NCBI GenBank assembly: GCA_007126575.1
Contig: SLBA01000072.1
Span: forward strand, 25,212-89,211
Length of the DNA: 64,000 nt
Reading direction: 5' to 3'
From: Gemmatimonadota bacterium
Lineage (GTDB): Bacteria; Gemmatimonadota; Gemmatimonadetes; Longimicrobiales; Gaopeijiaceae
The notes under the pieces are model-generated. The model saw only the letters and a program-made list of their open reading frames with translations, was not told the DNA's origin and did no database searches. Shown piece by piece: positions 24,092 through 32,555 of this stretch (within the stretch, counting starts at the first letter, position 1; each line of letters starts with the position of its first letter). A program made the position numbers and the translations under genes.

Positions 24092-27088
24092 TTAGCGGTC
24101 CTCCTCGGCGATCGTGCTTCCCGCGTGCAGGTTGCCGTGATGCAGGAGGGCGTTGAAGACCAGTCCGTACGAACCGAGCGTGCCACTCCTCCAGAACGGG
24201 TTGAAAGAGAAGAGGATCACATGGCCATCGCCGACACGCGTGTCGATGAGCGCGGGGGTGCCGGTGAGTTCCCTCGGGGCCACCAGACCGCCCGAGATCA
24301 GGAGCTCCGTCGGCTCGGAGTGGTACCTGAAGATGGTCCGCACCTCGCTCGAGGAGCTGCCGCCGCCCCAGCCGGCTCCACCCCCCCCGGTCGACTCCTC
24401 TTCCTGGCGAGCCTCCCAGGCTTCGATGCTCTCCCGACCCCAGTCCCGACCGTGGCCCTGGACCACGTCGTCCTCGTCCACCCCGCCTCGGCTGGAGAGG
24501 CGCTGGGTGGTGCTTCCGTCGGGCTGGCTCGCGACCTGGGCTCCGGGCCGGGAGCGGCCGTCGGTCAGAAGCGGACTCTGGTTCTGGTTGAAGTAGACCC
24601 CCAGGGACTCCCCGTATCCGTAGGCCAGGGGGCTGGAGTCATCGGTACGGTCGGCCCGGAAGACGCCTCCCGGCGCCCAGAGGTCGGAGCTGTTGCGCTC
24701 ACCGACTCCGGCGGCGATCCCGAAGTGGATCGGGAGCGCGCTCGAGTTGGTCAGGGTGATCAGCGTCCCGCCTTCCTCGACGAAGCGCTGCAGGTTGATG
24801 ACCCCGGTGAGCTCCAGCCCGCCCCGGATGTCGGATGTCGATGCCTGGCGGCCGATGTTCGGGGTGACCTCGGTCGCCTCCCACGGGATCGCCTCGTCGC
24901 CCTGTACCCCGTGCAGGTGCTGCAGCGCGTTTCCGGTCGAGGGGCCGAAGAGGAGGACGTCCCAGCGGCTCCCCAGATCCGGCGTGTCCCGGATCTCGTG
25001 GACCGACACGTAGTCGTAGGGGATTCCGTATTCGTCGAGGCCGATCCGGAGCCATCCCTCGTTCTGGGTGGTCAGCCAGGTATGGACCACGGCGATCCTG
25101 GGAAGGGCCACGGGGTGCGTCGACACCGAGGGGAGGCTTGTCACGGCGTGCGCGGTGAATCCGTACTCCCGGCCGGCGTCGTCGAGGAGCTGGCCGAGGT
25201 CGCCCGGATTCCCGTCGACCGGAACGATGAAGCTTCCTGGACCGAAGTCCTCTCCGGCGGCCTCGAATCCCTGGCGGGCGGCCTGCATCGAAAGCTCGCC
25301 GTGTGCGAAGCGGAAGGCCGCGAGGTTGTTGTCGGCGTTGTAGCGGATGACGAAGGCCGCCGTTGCGTCGCTGTCGGCCTCGACCACACCGCCGTCGACC
25401 GCCACCGGGCCCTCCACCCGCTGCATGGGGGCCTCGAGGAGCGCCACGTCGTCGACGCGGACGGTGGTGGCGTTGTAGAGCGGGCCGTAGGTCCACCCCA
25501 CATCGTCGTACGGACGCGGGTCGTCGGGGCTGTAGTACTGGCGGTCGAGGAGCATGTCCGCCCCCCGCGAATACGGCTGATCCATCCGGACCACGTAGCT
25601 GCCCGACGGGAAGGTGTCGTCGCCGATCGTCACCGACGCCGTGGTGCGGTGCACCTCGACGCCGTGTCCCTGGAGGTTCTGGAGGAGCCGGGCCTGCTGG
25701 CCGGGCCGGGGGTCATCCCCGGGGAGGACGTACCCGGCGGGCCCTTCCATATGGGCCTTCGCGACCGCCCGCTTGCTCTTCGTCCAGAAGTTGGTGAGGT
25801 ATTCCTCGCGGTTGTTCGCGACCTCGTTGAGTGCGATCAGAAGCGCGCTCTGCATTAGGTTCGTGTTGTTCCGGATCGACCAGACGACCTCGCGAAGGGG
25901 GGTGTTGGGGCGGTGCCAGGCCCGGTCGACGTTCGTGCGCAGGACGTAGTCGGCGGCGTTGCGCGCGGCCTGCGTCTCGTAGAAGCGACCGATCGAGTTG
26001 TGCAGGTGCGCGACCCAGAACATGTAGTTCGGTGTCCACCCGTCGTAGAAGTCGTGGGTGTAGACCCCCGGAACCCCGAAGGCGGTCATCTCCCGGACCT
26101 CCTTGTGCGCCAGCCGGTTCCACTCCGAGATCGTCATGGGGTCGAGCCAGGCGTTGTAGGGGCCCCGGCCCGTCGACGTGTAAAGGTACGAGGCCGACTC
26201 GTGCAGGTCGTGGACCACGACCGGGTGGTATTCCAGGTAGGTCCCGGTGATCGCTCTCGAGAGGTTGAGCGACAGGGACATCCCGTCACGGTTGTTGGAG
26301 TGGTAGACGTACTGGCCCCAGTAGAGGGTTCGGGTCGGGTTGATCCCGTCCGGGTTCCGGCGGGGTGCCATGTGGACATCCACGACCTTGTTGCGGCCAT
26401 CGGGCTCCACGACGGGGGTGACCATCACGATCATGTTGTCGCGGATCGATCGGATGAACTCTCCCTCGTCGACGGCCAGCCGGTAGACCAGCTCCATGAG
26501 CATCTCGGGGGACCCGGTCTCGGACGAGTGGATCGCGCCCGTGGCCCAGTACATCGGCTTGACGGTCGAGATGATCTCCGAGGCCTCCTCTTCGGACATC
26601 CCGCGCGGGTCCGCCAGGCGGCCCATCAGCTCCTTGTGGGTCCCCAGCTCCCGGATCGTGTTCTCGTCGGAGACGAGGACCAGGAGGATCTCGCGTCCCT
26701 CCTCGGACGTGCCGATCGTCTCGACCGTGACCCGCGGGGACACGTCGGCAACGGCCCGCATGTAGCGGTGGACGTCTTCGGCGTAGGTGAGGCTGTCACG
26801 GGTGCCGCTGATGTACCCGATCACATCGAGAGGGGTGGGGACCACGTCGGAGGCCGGCAGATGATCGACCAGAGGGGTCAGGAAGAAGTCCTCGGTCGTG
26901 AACTCATGGATCAGGTCGGTATACCGCTGGTCGATCGCCTGCTGGGCCGCGGCGGCCGATGGCAGTACGACCAGGAGGATCAGGAGTCCGAGGGTCGCCG
27001 AGAGCGCGGTGCCGATGCGCCGGGGGGCCGGAGACGATCCGGCGGTTGTGCGACCCGTGGGGCCGGAGCGTGACGAAGGGGAAGCCAT
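24092..27088 (-). CDS. Large secreted M14-family metallopeptidase with C-terminal GATase-like domain
   Basis: A 998-residue exported protein (signal segment ATLGLLILLVVLPSAAAAQQ). The M14 catalytic domain covers about residues 60-400: first zinc pair in AIHSSETGSPE, MAPRRNPDG with Arg and Asn substrate contacts, and HDLHES. A beta-rich middle follows, and from about residue 690 a Rossmann-like region (ALPRIAVVHTW...) resembles the class-I glutamine-amidotransferase-like/ThuA domains often attached to these peptidases. The ATG at 27088 has AAGGAG seven bases upstream and was preferred over an earlier in-frame GTG or ATG. First gene of a three-gene operon. Confidence 0.9.
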   Translation of the reverse strand: MASPSSRSGPTGRTTAGSSPAPRRIGTALSATLGLLILLVVLPSAAAAQQAIDQRYTDLIHEFTTEDFFLTPLVDHLPASDVVPTPLDVIGYISGTRDSLTYAEDVHRYMRAVADVSPRVTVETIGTSEEGREILLVLVSDENTIRELGTHKELMGRLADPRGMSEEEASEIISTVKPMYWATGAIHSSETGSPEMLMELVYRLAVDEGEFIRSIRDNMIVMVTPVVEPDGRNKVVDVHMAPRRNPDGINPTRTLYWGQYVYHSNNRDGMSLSLNLSRAITGTYLEYHPVVVHDLHESASYLYTSTGRGPYNAWLDPMTISEWNRLAHKEVREMTAFGVPGVYTHDFYDGWTPNYMFWVAHLHNSIGRFYETQAARNAADYVLRTNVDRAWHRPNTPLREVVWSIRNNTNLMQSALLIALNEVANNREEYLTNFWTKSKRAVAKAHMEGPAGYVLPGDDPRPGQQARLLQNLQGHGVEVHRTTASVTIGDDTFPSGSYVVRMDQPYSRGADMLLDRQYYSPDDPRPYDDVGWTYGPLYNATTVRVDDVALLEAPMQRVEGPVAVDGGVVEADSDATAAFVIRYNADNNLAAFRFAHGELSMQAARQGFEAAGEDFGPGSFIVPVDGNPGDLGQLLDDAGREYGFTAHAVTSLPSVSTHPVALPRIAVVHTWLTTQNEGWLRIGLDEYGIPYDYVSVHEIRDTPDLGSRWDVLLFGPSTGNALQHLHGVQGDEAIPWEATEVTPNIGRQASTSDIRGGLELTGVINLQRFVEEGGTLITLTNSSALPIHFGIAAGVGERNSSDLWAPGGVFRADRTDDSSPLAYGYGESLGVYFNQNQSPLLTDGRSRPGAQVASQPDGSTTQRLSSRGGVDEDDVVQGHGRDWGRESIEAWEARQEEESTGGGGAGWGGGSSSSEVRTIFRYHSEPTELLISGGLVAPRELTGTPALIDTRVGDGHVILFSFNPFWRSGTLGSYGLVFNALLHHGNLHAGSTIAEEDR

Positions 27089-27125
27089 GAACCCACTCCT
27101 TGAAGCTGCGGGGACCGCCGAACTT

Positions 27126-27149
27126 CCCACCCCGGAGATACGGGGTGGG
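27126..27149 (-). other. Leader hairpin of the M14 operon
   Basis: A perfect 9-bp stem (27126-27134 with 27141-27149, six-base loop) sits in the predicted untranslated leader of the large M14 gene, about 40 bases before its start. There is no T-run after it on the minus strand, so it is more likely an mRNA-stability or regulatory hairpin than a terminator. Confidence 0.5.
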
Positions 27150-27183
27150 ACGTTCGCGGAGACGTTAATGTCAGGAATGGTTC

Positions 27184-27212
27184 AGATTGGGCGCTCGGCC
27201 CCGGGGTGTCAA
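27184..27212 (-). promoter_or_regulatory. Sigma-70-like promoter of the M14-acyltransferase-M14 operon
   Basis: On the minus strand a perfect TTGACA (27212-27207) is followed after 17 bases by CAATCT (27189-27184). This predicts transcription from about 27177 and an 89-base leader containing the hairpin at 27126-27149. Confidence 0.5.
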
Positions 27213-27235
27213 TGATTCGGTGAGCCCCGGAAGGC

Positions 27236-28039
27236 TCAGCGGGAGCCATCCTCCGATCCGACGAGTGTCTGGATCGGAGCGGGGAGGGTGAACTGGTCGG
27301 GGCTGATCTCACGGTACTCCACCGAGTTCACCACCAGGATCTGCTCCTGGCCCGATGACCGCTGGATCATGCGGCCGGGCAGGAGTCGGCCGTCGAAGTC
27401 CTGGTAGTCCTGGTAGATCGTGGTGGCGCGAATCTCTCCCATCGGCGAAGCCTGTGTAGTCTCCGAGGCGAGCAGGAGGCCGGACTCCGTCGAATAGCAG
27501 TCCGTGGATTCCCGTCCCGAGGCCCAGGTCAGGGCCACGACCCAGCAGGTCTCGCCCTCGTACTCCGACTGCTCCACGGTCTCGCGGCCCGGCACGACCG
27601 ATTCATCGCGGAGGGCTGCGGCGAGGACCGCCTGCTCCCGAGTCTGCGCCAGCTCCGCTCCTTCCATGATCTGCGGCCCCATCAGGGGGTTGAGCGACCA
27701 TCCCACCTCGCCGTTGTAGCCCTGCTGGATCTCGCCGATTCCCGGCAGGTCCATCCGCATGACCATCTGATCGGGTGGCGACTGAAAGATTTCGAAGGTG
27801 CCCTGAAGGCCCATCGCCGGCATGCTGATCGTGCCGGTGGTGTGCGAGCCGACCTCCGAGAAGGCGGCCTCTCCACCGATGAGCTCGACATAGCGGTCGA
27901 TGAGGTCGTCGGCGGCCGGGAGGTCCTGAGCGTGGACCGGGCCCGTGGTCAGGAGAGCCGCGAGAGCGAAGAGTGGAATCGTGGTGGCAAGCCGCCGAAC
28001 GCCCGGGGCGGGGCGGTACCGGGTCGTGGAATCGCGCAT
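27236..28039 (-). CDS. Exported LolA-like hypothetical protein
   Basis: A 267-residue protein with a signal peptide (TTIPLFALAALLTTGPVHAQD). The mature part starts with a short helix (DDLIDRYVELIGGEAAF) and continues as a series of antiparallel beta strands with few charged catalytic residues, the layout of LolA/LppX-like half-barrels that carry lipids. Two cysteines (ETCWVV, STDCYS) could form a disulphide. It lies 15 bases after the S41 peptidase and is the second gene of that operon. Function beyond a periplasmic beta-sheet carrier is a guess. Confidence 0.72.
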   Translation of the reverse strand: MRDSTTRYRPAPGVRRLATTIPLFALAALLTTGPVHAQDLPAADDLIDRYVELIGGEAAFSEVGSHTTGTISMPAMGLQGTFEIFQSPPDQMVMRMDLPGIGEIQQGYNGEVGWSLNPLMGPQIMEGAELAQTREQAVLAAALRDESVVPGRETVEQSEYEGETCWVVALTWASGRESTDCYSTESGLLLASETTQASPMGEIRATTIYQDYQDFDGRLLPGRMIQRSSGQEQILVVNSVEYREISPDQFTLPAPIQTLVGSEDGSR

Positions 28040-28054
28040 CGTGTAGTTCCTTGT

Positions 28055-29521
28055 CTAGTGAGGTCTGGGTCGAGTCGATCCCTGCGGATCGGTTCGGGTG
28101 CCCGGGTGGTTGGATTGAGCCACGTCCTCGATCCAGGCCAGCGCGGCCTGAAGCGCGGGGTCGCGGCCCTCGAGAAGCGCCGCCCGGGTAAGGGGGGCGC
28201 TGTGGTCCGGCAGGACCCCGCGGCCCTCGAGGCGAGTGCCGTCGGGGGCTGCGAAGTCCGCGATCGCGTGCATCAGGCGATCGCCGTTCGGAAGCGAGAC
28301 GATGAGTGCGGGCAACGCCTGTCCCGGGGTCGGCTCGCCGAAGACGCGAGCCCGGTCGAGAGCCTGCAGCCCACCCGCGAAGATCTCCGACGTGCTCACC
28401 GAGAGCCCGTCCACCAGGATCGCCACGGGGCCTGCGAACGGGGTGACCCGGGACCCGTCGGGACCCACGCGCTGAGGGTTCACGGCGAAGCGGAGCGTGC
28501 TCTCCCGCGTCGTGAGTTCACCCAGGTGCACGGACTCGTCGAAGAGGTGGCCGGCGATCCCCATCACCAGGCCACCCACCCCGCCCGGATTCCCGCGCAG
28601 GTCGAAGATCAGACCGCTCGCCTGTCGGTGGGTGTCGACGGCCTCGGCGATGGCGGGAACGACCACCGGGAACCACGACGAGAGGCGGATCAGGCCTGCG
28701 TCCGGACCACCCGAGGGGAGCGGGATCGATTCGGAGGTCACCTCGACCCGAATGGTGCCCAGGTTGCCGAAGGTGACCCGGCTCCCGCCCGGTTCGCTCC
28801 GGGAAAGGTCGAAGAGATGGCGCTCATCGGCTCCGTCGCTGAACTCGACCTCGACGTCGGTCCCCGAGGGGCCCCGAAGGCGGGCCTCGACGGCGGCGGG
28901 CACATAGAGCGGAAGAAGCCGGTCCCGGTCCTCCCGGGCGGCGAGCGCCTCCTGTATCTCGAGTGTGAGCTCCGAGACCGGGAGATCTCCGACGCGGACC
29001 ACCTCCCAGCCTTCGCCGACACCCGCCTGCACGGCGGCGGCGTCGGGCCGCAGTCGGCTCACGAGCACACGACCCTCCACCAGGCGAAGGGTGATGCCGG
29101 GGTCGGCGTCTCCGACGGGCTCCGCATCCCCGCCCGAGTCGAGGGCATCGGCGGCGACACCGTCGAGGATGGCGAAGTGGGACTCCCCCAGCCGGTCGAG
29201 CATCGAGCGCAGGACGCTTCGCAACTCGGGCATCGAGGCAGCCGATACGGCCTGCGGGCGCAGCTCGTCACGAATCCCTTCCCAGTCCAGCCCGCCCAGC
29301 TCGGGGTCGAAGTGGGTCTCGGCGATGCGGGACCAGACGGTATCGAAGGTCTCGGCGGCCAGCGCTTCCGTAAGCTCCGGAGTGGCCGGGGTGTCCTGCG
29401 CCAGCACGGCGCCGGCGGGCAGGAGGAGCGCGGTCGGAAGAAGGGCCGCAACGATGAGCACCAGCCGCCCGAGGTTCGATCGGGACGGTCCGTTGGGGAA
29501 GGCGGTGGGGCGGATCATCAT
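28055..29521 (-). CDS. Exported S41-family (tail-specific-like) peptidase, atypical active site
   Basis: A 488-residue exported protein (signal segment VLIVAALLPTALLLPAGAVLAQ). It has an N-terminal helical region, a PDZ-like part (about 140-190) and the S41 core with LIFDLRGNPGG and LVDGLSVSTSEIFAGG. The serine is at the expected place in STSE. The lysine that normally follows in the TxGKG segment is replaced by glutamine (TPGQ), so catalysis must be different from CtpA, as in tricorn/IRBP-like members, or lost. Followed by the LolA-like gene. Confidence 0.82.
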   Translation of the reverse strand: MMIRPTAFPNGPSRSNLGRLVLIVAALLPTALLLPAGAVLAQDTPATPELTEALAAETFDTVWSRIAETHFDPELGGLDWEGIRDELRPQAVSAASMPELRSVLRSMLDRLGESHFAILDGVAADALDSGGDAEPVGDADPGITLRLVEGRVLVSRLRPDAAAVQAGVGEGWEVVRVGDLPVSELTLEIQEALAAREDRDRLLPLYVPAAVEARLRGPSGTDVEVEFSDGADERHLFDLSRSEPGGSRVTFGNLGTIRVEVTSESIPLPSGGPDAGLIRLSSWFPVVVPAIAEAVDTHRQASGLIFDLRGNPGGVGGLVMGIAGHLFDESVHLGELTTRESTLRFAVNPQRVGPDGSRVTPFAGPVAILVDGLSVSTSEIFAGGLQALDRARVFGEPTPGQALPALIVSLPNGDRLMHAIADFAAPDGTRLEGRGVLPDHSAPLTRAALLEGRDPALQAALAWIEDVAQSNHPGTRTDPQGSTRPRPH

Positions 29522-29590
29522 GGGGTGGGCCGTCCGGTCGGTTCGAGATGGGGTGCTGACAGCGGGGCTCCGAGAACCCCCGATTCCCCC

Positions 29591-29622
29591 CTGATACGTT
29601 CAACCGGGAGCATTCGTTCAAC
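29591..29622 (-). promoter_or_regulatory. Possible promoter / direct repeat upstream of the S41 gene
   Basis: CGTTCAAC occurs twice, at 29597-29604 and 29615-29622, 18 bases apart. On the minus strand the outer copy supplies TTGAAC as a -35 box, with TATCAG 19 bases downstream (29596-29591). Spacing is slightly long, so this could also be a tandem operator. It lies about 75 bases before the S41 start. Confidence 0.25.
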
Positions 29623-29726
29623 TTCGATGCCGGGGTGACTGGCCCTGCGATCGGGCTTCGGGTAGGATAGGCGCATCCATGCTGGGAAATCCCGCGCCGA
29701 GGTTCGCCCCCAAGGAGTCAGCAAAC

Positions 29727-30026
29727 GTGCCCCACGATCGAAGCCACGATCCGAATGCGACGCACGGACGAGCCCCCTCGGACGAGGAGCTCGACGCCTA
29801 CATCCGCACCCGACTGGCGCTGATCGGGATCGACCTGTCGGTCCTTCCCGAGGAGGACTCCGACGCTCCGGCGGATCGCGTCAGTGTTCATCGGTCCATC
29901 CGGAATTTTCTGCGCAACACCGTGCCCGCACTGTCCGCGTACGAGCTGGATCCGCAGGCGTGGCCTCCGGTCCTCTACCCGGCAGCGCTGCCGCCGGTGG
30001 GAGAGGAGCGCCTCCGTGAGCGATGA
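29727..30026 (+). CDS. Small protein partnered with Tat amidase
   Basis: A 99-residue acidic protein with no signal peptide or transmembrane segment. It has a helix with DEELDAYIRTRLALIGIDLSVLP, then a helix SVHRSIRNFLRNTVPALSAYELDP, then a proline-rich end (WPPVLYPAALPP). The GTG at 29727 has AAGGAG eight or nine bases upstream. Its end overlaps the amidase start by 11 bases. The pairing of a small helical protein with an amidase recalls the GatC/GatA and AtzG/AtzE arrangement, but I see no convincing sequence match to those small subunits; a chaperone or subunit role is inference. Confidence 0.7.
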   Translation: MPHDRSHDPNATHGRAPSDEELDAYIRTRLALIGIDLSVLPEEDSDAPADRVSVHRSIRNFLRNTVPALSAYELDPQAWPPVLYPAALPPVGEERLRER

Positions 30027-31662
30027 GCCGCAGGACCGTCGGGTCGACCGGCGTGCCTTCCTGGCCCGGATGGGCGCGCTGGGGGCGGCGGCGGCGCTGG
30101 GTACGCCCTTCGCCGCATCCGGCTCCGACGGCTTGGGCAGCGCAGGCCTTCGGATGTCCGGCCTCGAGGGGGCCGAGGAGTTCTGGCAGGAGGTGAAGCG
30201 AACGCTTCCGACCACGGTCGACTCTCCCGCCGAACTGACGGCGTCCGAGGCGGCGGCCCTTGTCCGGGAGGGCACGCTCGACCCGATGGAACTCGTCGAG
30301 GCCTGCCTGGACCGGATCGGGCGATGGGACGAGCGATACCTCGCCTTCAATACGGTGCTTGCCGAAGAAGCTCGAAGCTCGGCGCGAGCGTTGAACGTGG
30401 AGGGCGATGACGGCGGGCTCCTCCGCGGGGTCCCGCTGGCGGTCAAGGACAACTTCTACACCGAGGGTGTCCTGACGACCGCGAACTCCCACATCTTCCG
30501 GGACTTCCGGCCGGAGTGGGACGCCGAGGCCGTGCGCAGGCTCCGGTCCGCGGGGGGAATCGTGATCGGCAAGACGCAGATGGGACCCCTGGCGACCACC
30601 CGGGCCCTGACCCCGGACGGCCAGGTCACCACCGTCAACGCATGGACACCCGGGAATCCCTCGGTCAGCCCCGGCGGATCCTCGAGCGGCTCCGCGACCG
30701 CGGTGGCCGCCCGAATGGCCTCGAGTTCGATCGGTACCCAGACCGGGGGCTCGATCACCGTGCCCGCGCTGGCGCAGGGGCTGACCGGGCTCAAGCCCAC
30801 GATGGGCAGGGTGTCTCTGCGAGGGGTGATTCCGCTCACCTACTCCCGGGACCATCCCGGCCCGATCGCCCGTGACGCGAGCGACGCCGCCCTGCTCCTG
30901 CAGGTCATGGCCGGACCCGACCCCGCCGATCCCAGGACGCTGGGGCTTCCGCCGGTGCCGGACTATCTCCGGGCGGCGACTCCCCAGGGGCGTCCGGAAG
31001 GCGCGAAGATCCGCTGGCCTACCCGTCTGGGCGTGCTCCCCGGGTGGGACGCGGGGGACGACCCCGCCGCTTCCGGCCGGCGGGCCTTCCTGAGGGAGAT
31101 GGAGGCCGCCGGGGTCCGGATGGTCGAGGTGACCCCCTCGCAGCGATGGAACGAGCTGTCATCCTCTCTGATGAACGCGGTCCGGCTGCCGGAGCGGACC
31201 GAGCCCTTCCTCGAGTACCTGCGGGAGGACGTCCGCCTCTTCGGGGTCAGCCTGAACTCGTGGATGCAGGGGCTCTTCCTCTCGGCCGACGAATACCTGA
31301 AGGGGCAGCGCGCCCGACACGCCCTCCTGGCGAGCACCCTAGACGAGATCTTCGGCCAGTGTGACGCGGTGGTCCAGAGCGGTCACGTGCCCTTCGACAT
31401 GATCGGCCTTCCCCTGCTGGCTCTGCCCACCGGCCACCGTCAGACCGAAGACGGCCCGCGTCCCCACGGTATCCTGCTCGGCGCACCTCCCTTCGGCGAG
31501 GAACGCCTGCTTTCGATTGCAGCGGCCTGGCAGGCCCGCACCGAGCACCACCGGGTGCGCGCCCCGGTCCTCGACGCGCTGCGCGAGGCCCGCGCCCTCC
31601 CGCCCGCGGGTGCGTCCCGCGGACGGCTCAGTGCCGAAGACGTGGCGGAGCGGTCGCAATGA
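30016..31662 (+). CDS. Tat-exported amidase-signature (AS) family hydrolase
   Basis: A 548-residue amidase. The N-terminus reads RRAFLARMG followed by an alanine-rich stretch, a twin-arginine signal, so the enzyme should fold in the cytoplasm and be exported. The Ser-Ser-Lys catalytic set is intact: lysine in AVKDNFYTEG (about 140), GGSSSGS, and the nucleophile serine in TGGSITVPA. GTG start with GAGGAG eight bases upstream; it overlaps the small upstream gene by 11 bases and uppP by 4. Possible substrates include peptide amides or peptidoglycan-derived amides, but none can be assigned. Confidence 0.88.
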   Translation: MSDEPQDRRVDRRAFLARMGALGAAAALGTPFAASGSDGLGSAGLRMSGLEGAEEFWQEVKRTLPTTVDSPAELTASEAAALVREGTLDPMELVEACLDRIGRWDERYLAFNTVLAEEARSSARALNVEGDDGGLLRGVPLAVKDNFYTEGVLTTANSHIFRDFRPEWDAEAVRRLRSAGGIVIGKTQMGPLATTRALTPDGQVTTVNAWTPGNPSVSPGGSSSGSATAVAARMASSSIGTQTGGSITVPALAQGLTGLKPTMGRVSLRGVIPLTYSRDHPGPIARDASDAALLLQVMAGPDPADPRTLGLPPVPDYLRAATPQGRPEGAKIRWPTRLGVLPGWDAGDDPAASGRRAFLREMEAAGVRMVEVTPSQRWNELSSSLMNAVRLPERTEPFLEYLREDVRLFGVSLNSWMQGLFLSADEYLKGQRARHALLASTLDEIFGQCDAVVQSGHVPFDMIGLPLLALPTGHRQTEDGPRPHGILLGAPPFGEERLLSIAAAWQARTEHHRVRAPVLDALREARALPPAGASRGRLSAEDVAERSQ

Positions 31663-32543
31663 CCTTTTGGGAGGCGGTGCTCCTGGGGATCATCCAGGGG
31701 ATCTTCATGTTCTTCCCCGTGAGCTCGACCAGTCACCTGGTGCTCATGCAGCACTGGCTCATCGAGCGGGGCTCCGAGATGCCTCCGCCGGAGTCGGCGG
31801 AGATGATCTTCTTCGACCTGATCGTCCATGTCGGAACCCTGGTCTCGATGGCGGTCGTCTTCAGAAAGCCGCTTGGGCATTTCCTGGGCTCCCTGTTCAC
31901 CGGGGTCGGATCGGGGTGGCGCAGGGAAGGGGGCCCGGGAGACCGGGAGCGCCTCACCCTGAAGCTCGCGATCCTCGGGGTCTTCGCCGTATTCATGACC
32001 GGGCTCATCGGCTTTCCGCTGAAGGCCGTCTTCGAGGGGGTCTTCGCCCGTCCCCAGATGATCGCGGGCACCCTCGTCATCACGGGGATCCTCCTGTGGT
32101 GGACCGATGTGCTCCCTCGACGCACCCGCGGGCTGCGCGAGATCGGGCCGGGAACGGCGGCCGTGGTGGGGATCGCGCAGGGGCTCGCACTCCTCCCGGG
32201 CCTCAGTCGGAGCGGCACCACGATCGCGTTCGGGCTCTTTGCCGGGATGAAGCGACGCTGGGCCGCCGAGTTCTCGTTCTTCATCGCCTTTCCCACGATC
32301 CTCGGGGCGAGCCTTCTACAGTTTCTCGAGCTGATTCGGCTCGATCTGGCCGGGAGCATTCAGCTCCTGCCCCTGGTCACCGGTTTCGTCGTCGCCGCCG
32401 TCGTGGGGATCGGTGCCCTTCACGTGGTGCTTCACCTGCTCTACCGGGCCCGCTTCCGGTACTTCTCGTACTACGTCTGGGCGCTGGCGGCTCTCATCCT
32501 GGTCGGCACCCACCGGGGATGGCTGGGCGGCGCTTTCCACTGA
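31659..32543 (+). CDS. uppP: Undecaprenyl-diphosphatase UppP/BacA family, variant lacking the conserved glutamate
   Basis: A 294-residue membrane protein with about eight hydrophobic segments. Family landmarks are PVSSTSH (20-26, equivalent to the Ser27/His30 region of E. coli BacA), FDLIVHVGTL, and PGLSRSGTT with Arg184. The (E/Q)xxxE motif that precedes PVSST is here QGIFM: Gln13 is a common variant, but the second glutamate is Met17. That residue is considered essential in studied BacA proteins. The enzyme may therefore be a divergent phosphatase with a different acid. ATG overlaps the amidase stop by 4 bases. Confidence 0.85.
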   Translation: MTFWEAVLLGIIQGIFMFFPVSSTSHLVLMQHWLIERGSEMPPPESAEMIFFDLIVHVGTLVSMAVVFRKPLGHFLGSLFTGVGSGWRREGGPGDRERLTLKLAILGVFAVFMTGLIGFPLKAVFEGVFARPQMIAGTLVITGILLWWTDVLPRRTRGLREIGPGTAAVVGIAQGLALLPGLSRSGTTIAFGLFAGMKRRWAAEFSFFIAFPTILGASLLQFLELIRLDLAGSIQLLPLVTGFVVAAVVGIGALHVVLHLLYRARFRYFSYYVWALAALILVGTHRGWLGGAFH

Positions 32544-32555
32544 TCGCCGGCTTCA

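Noticed and set aside
21088..24156. An open frame of 1022 codons antisense to the M14 lipoprotein and acyltransferase genes
   Set aside because: It runs across two real genes and their intergenic gap and has no motif; it is a by-product of GC-rich third positions.
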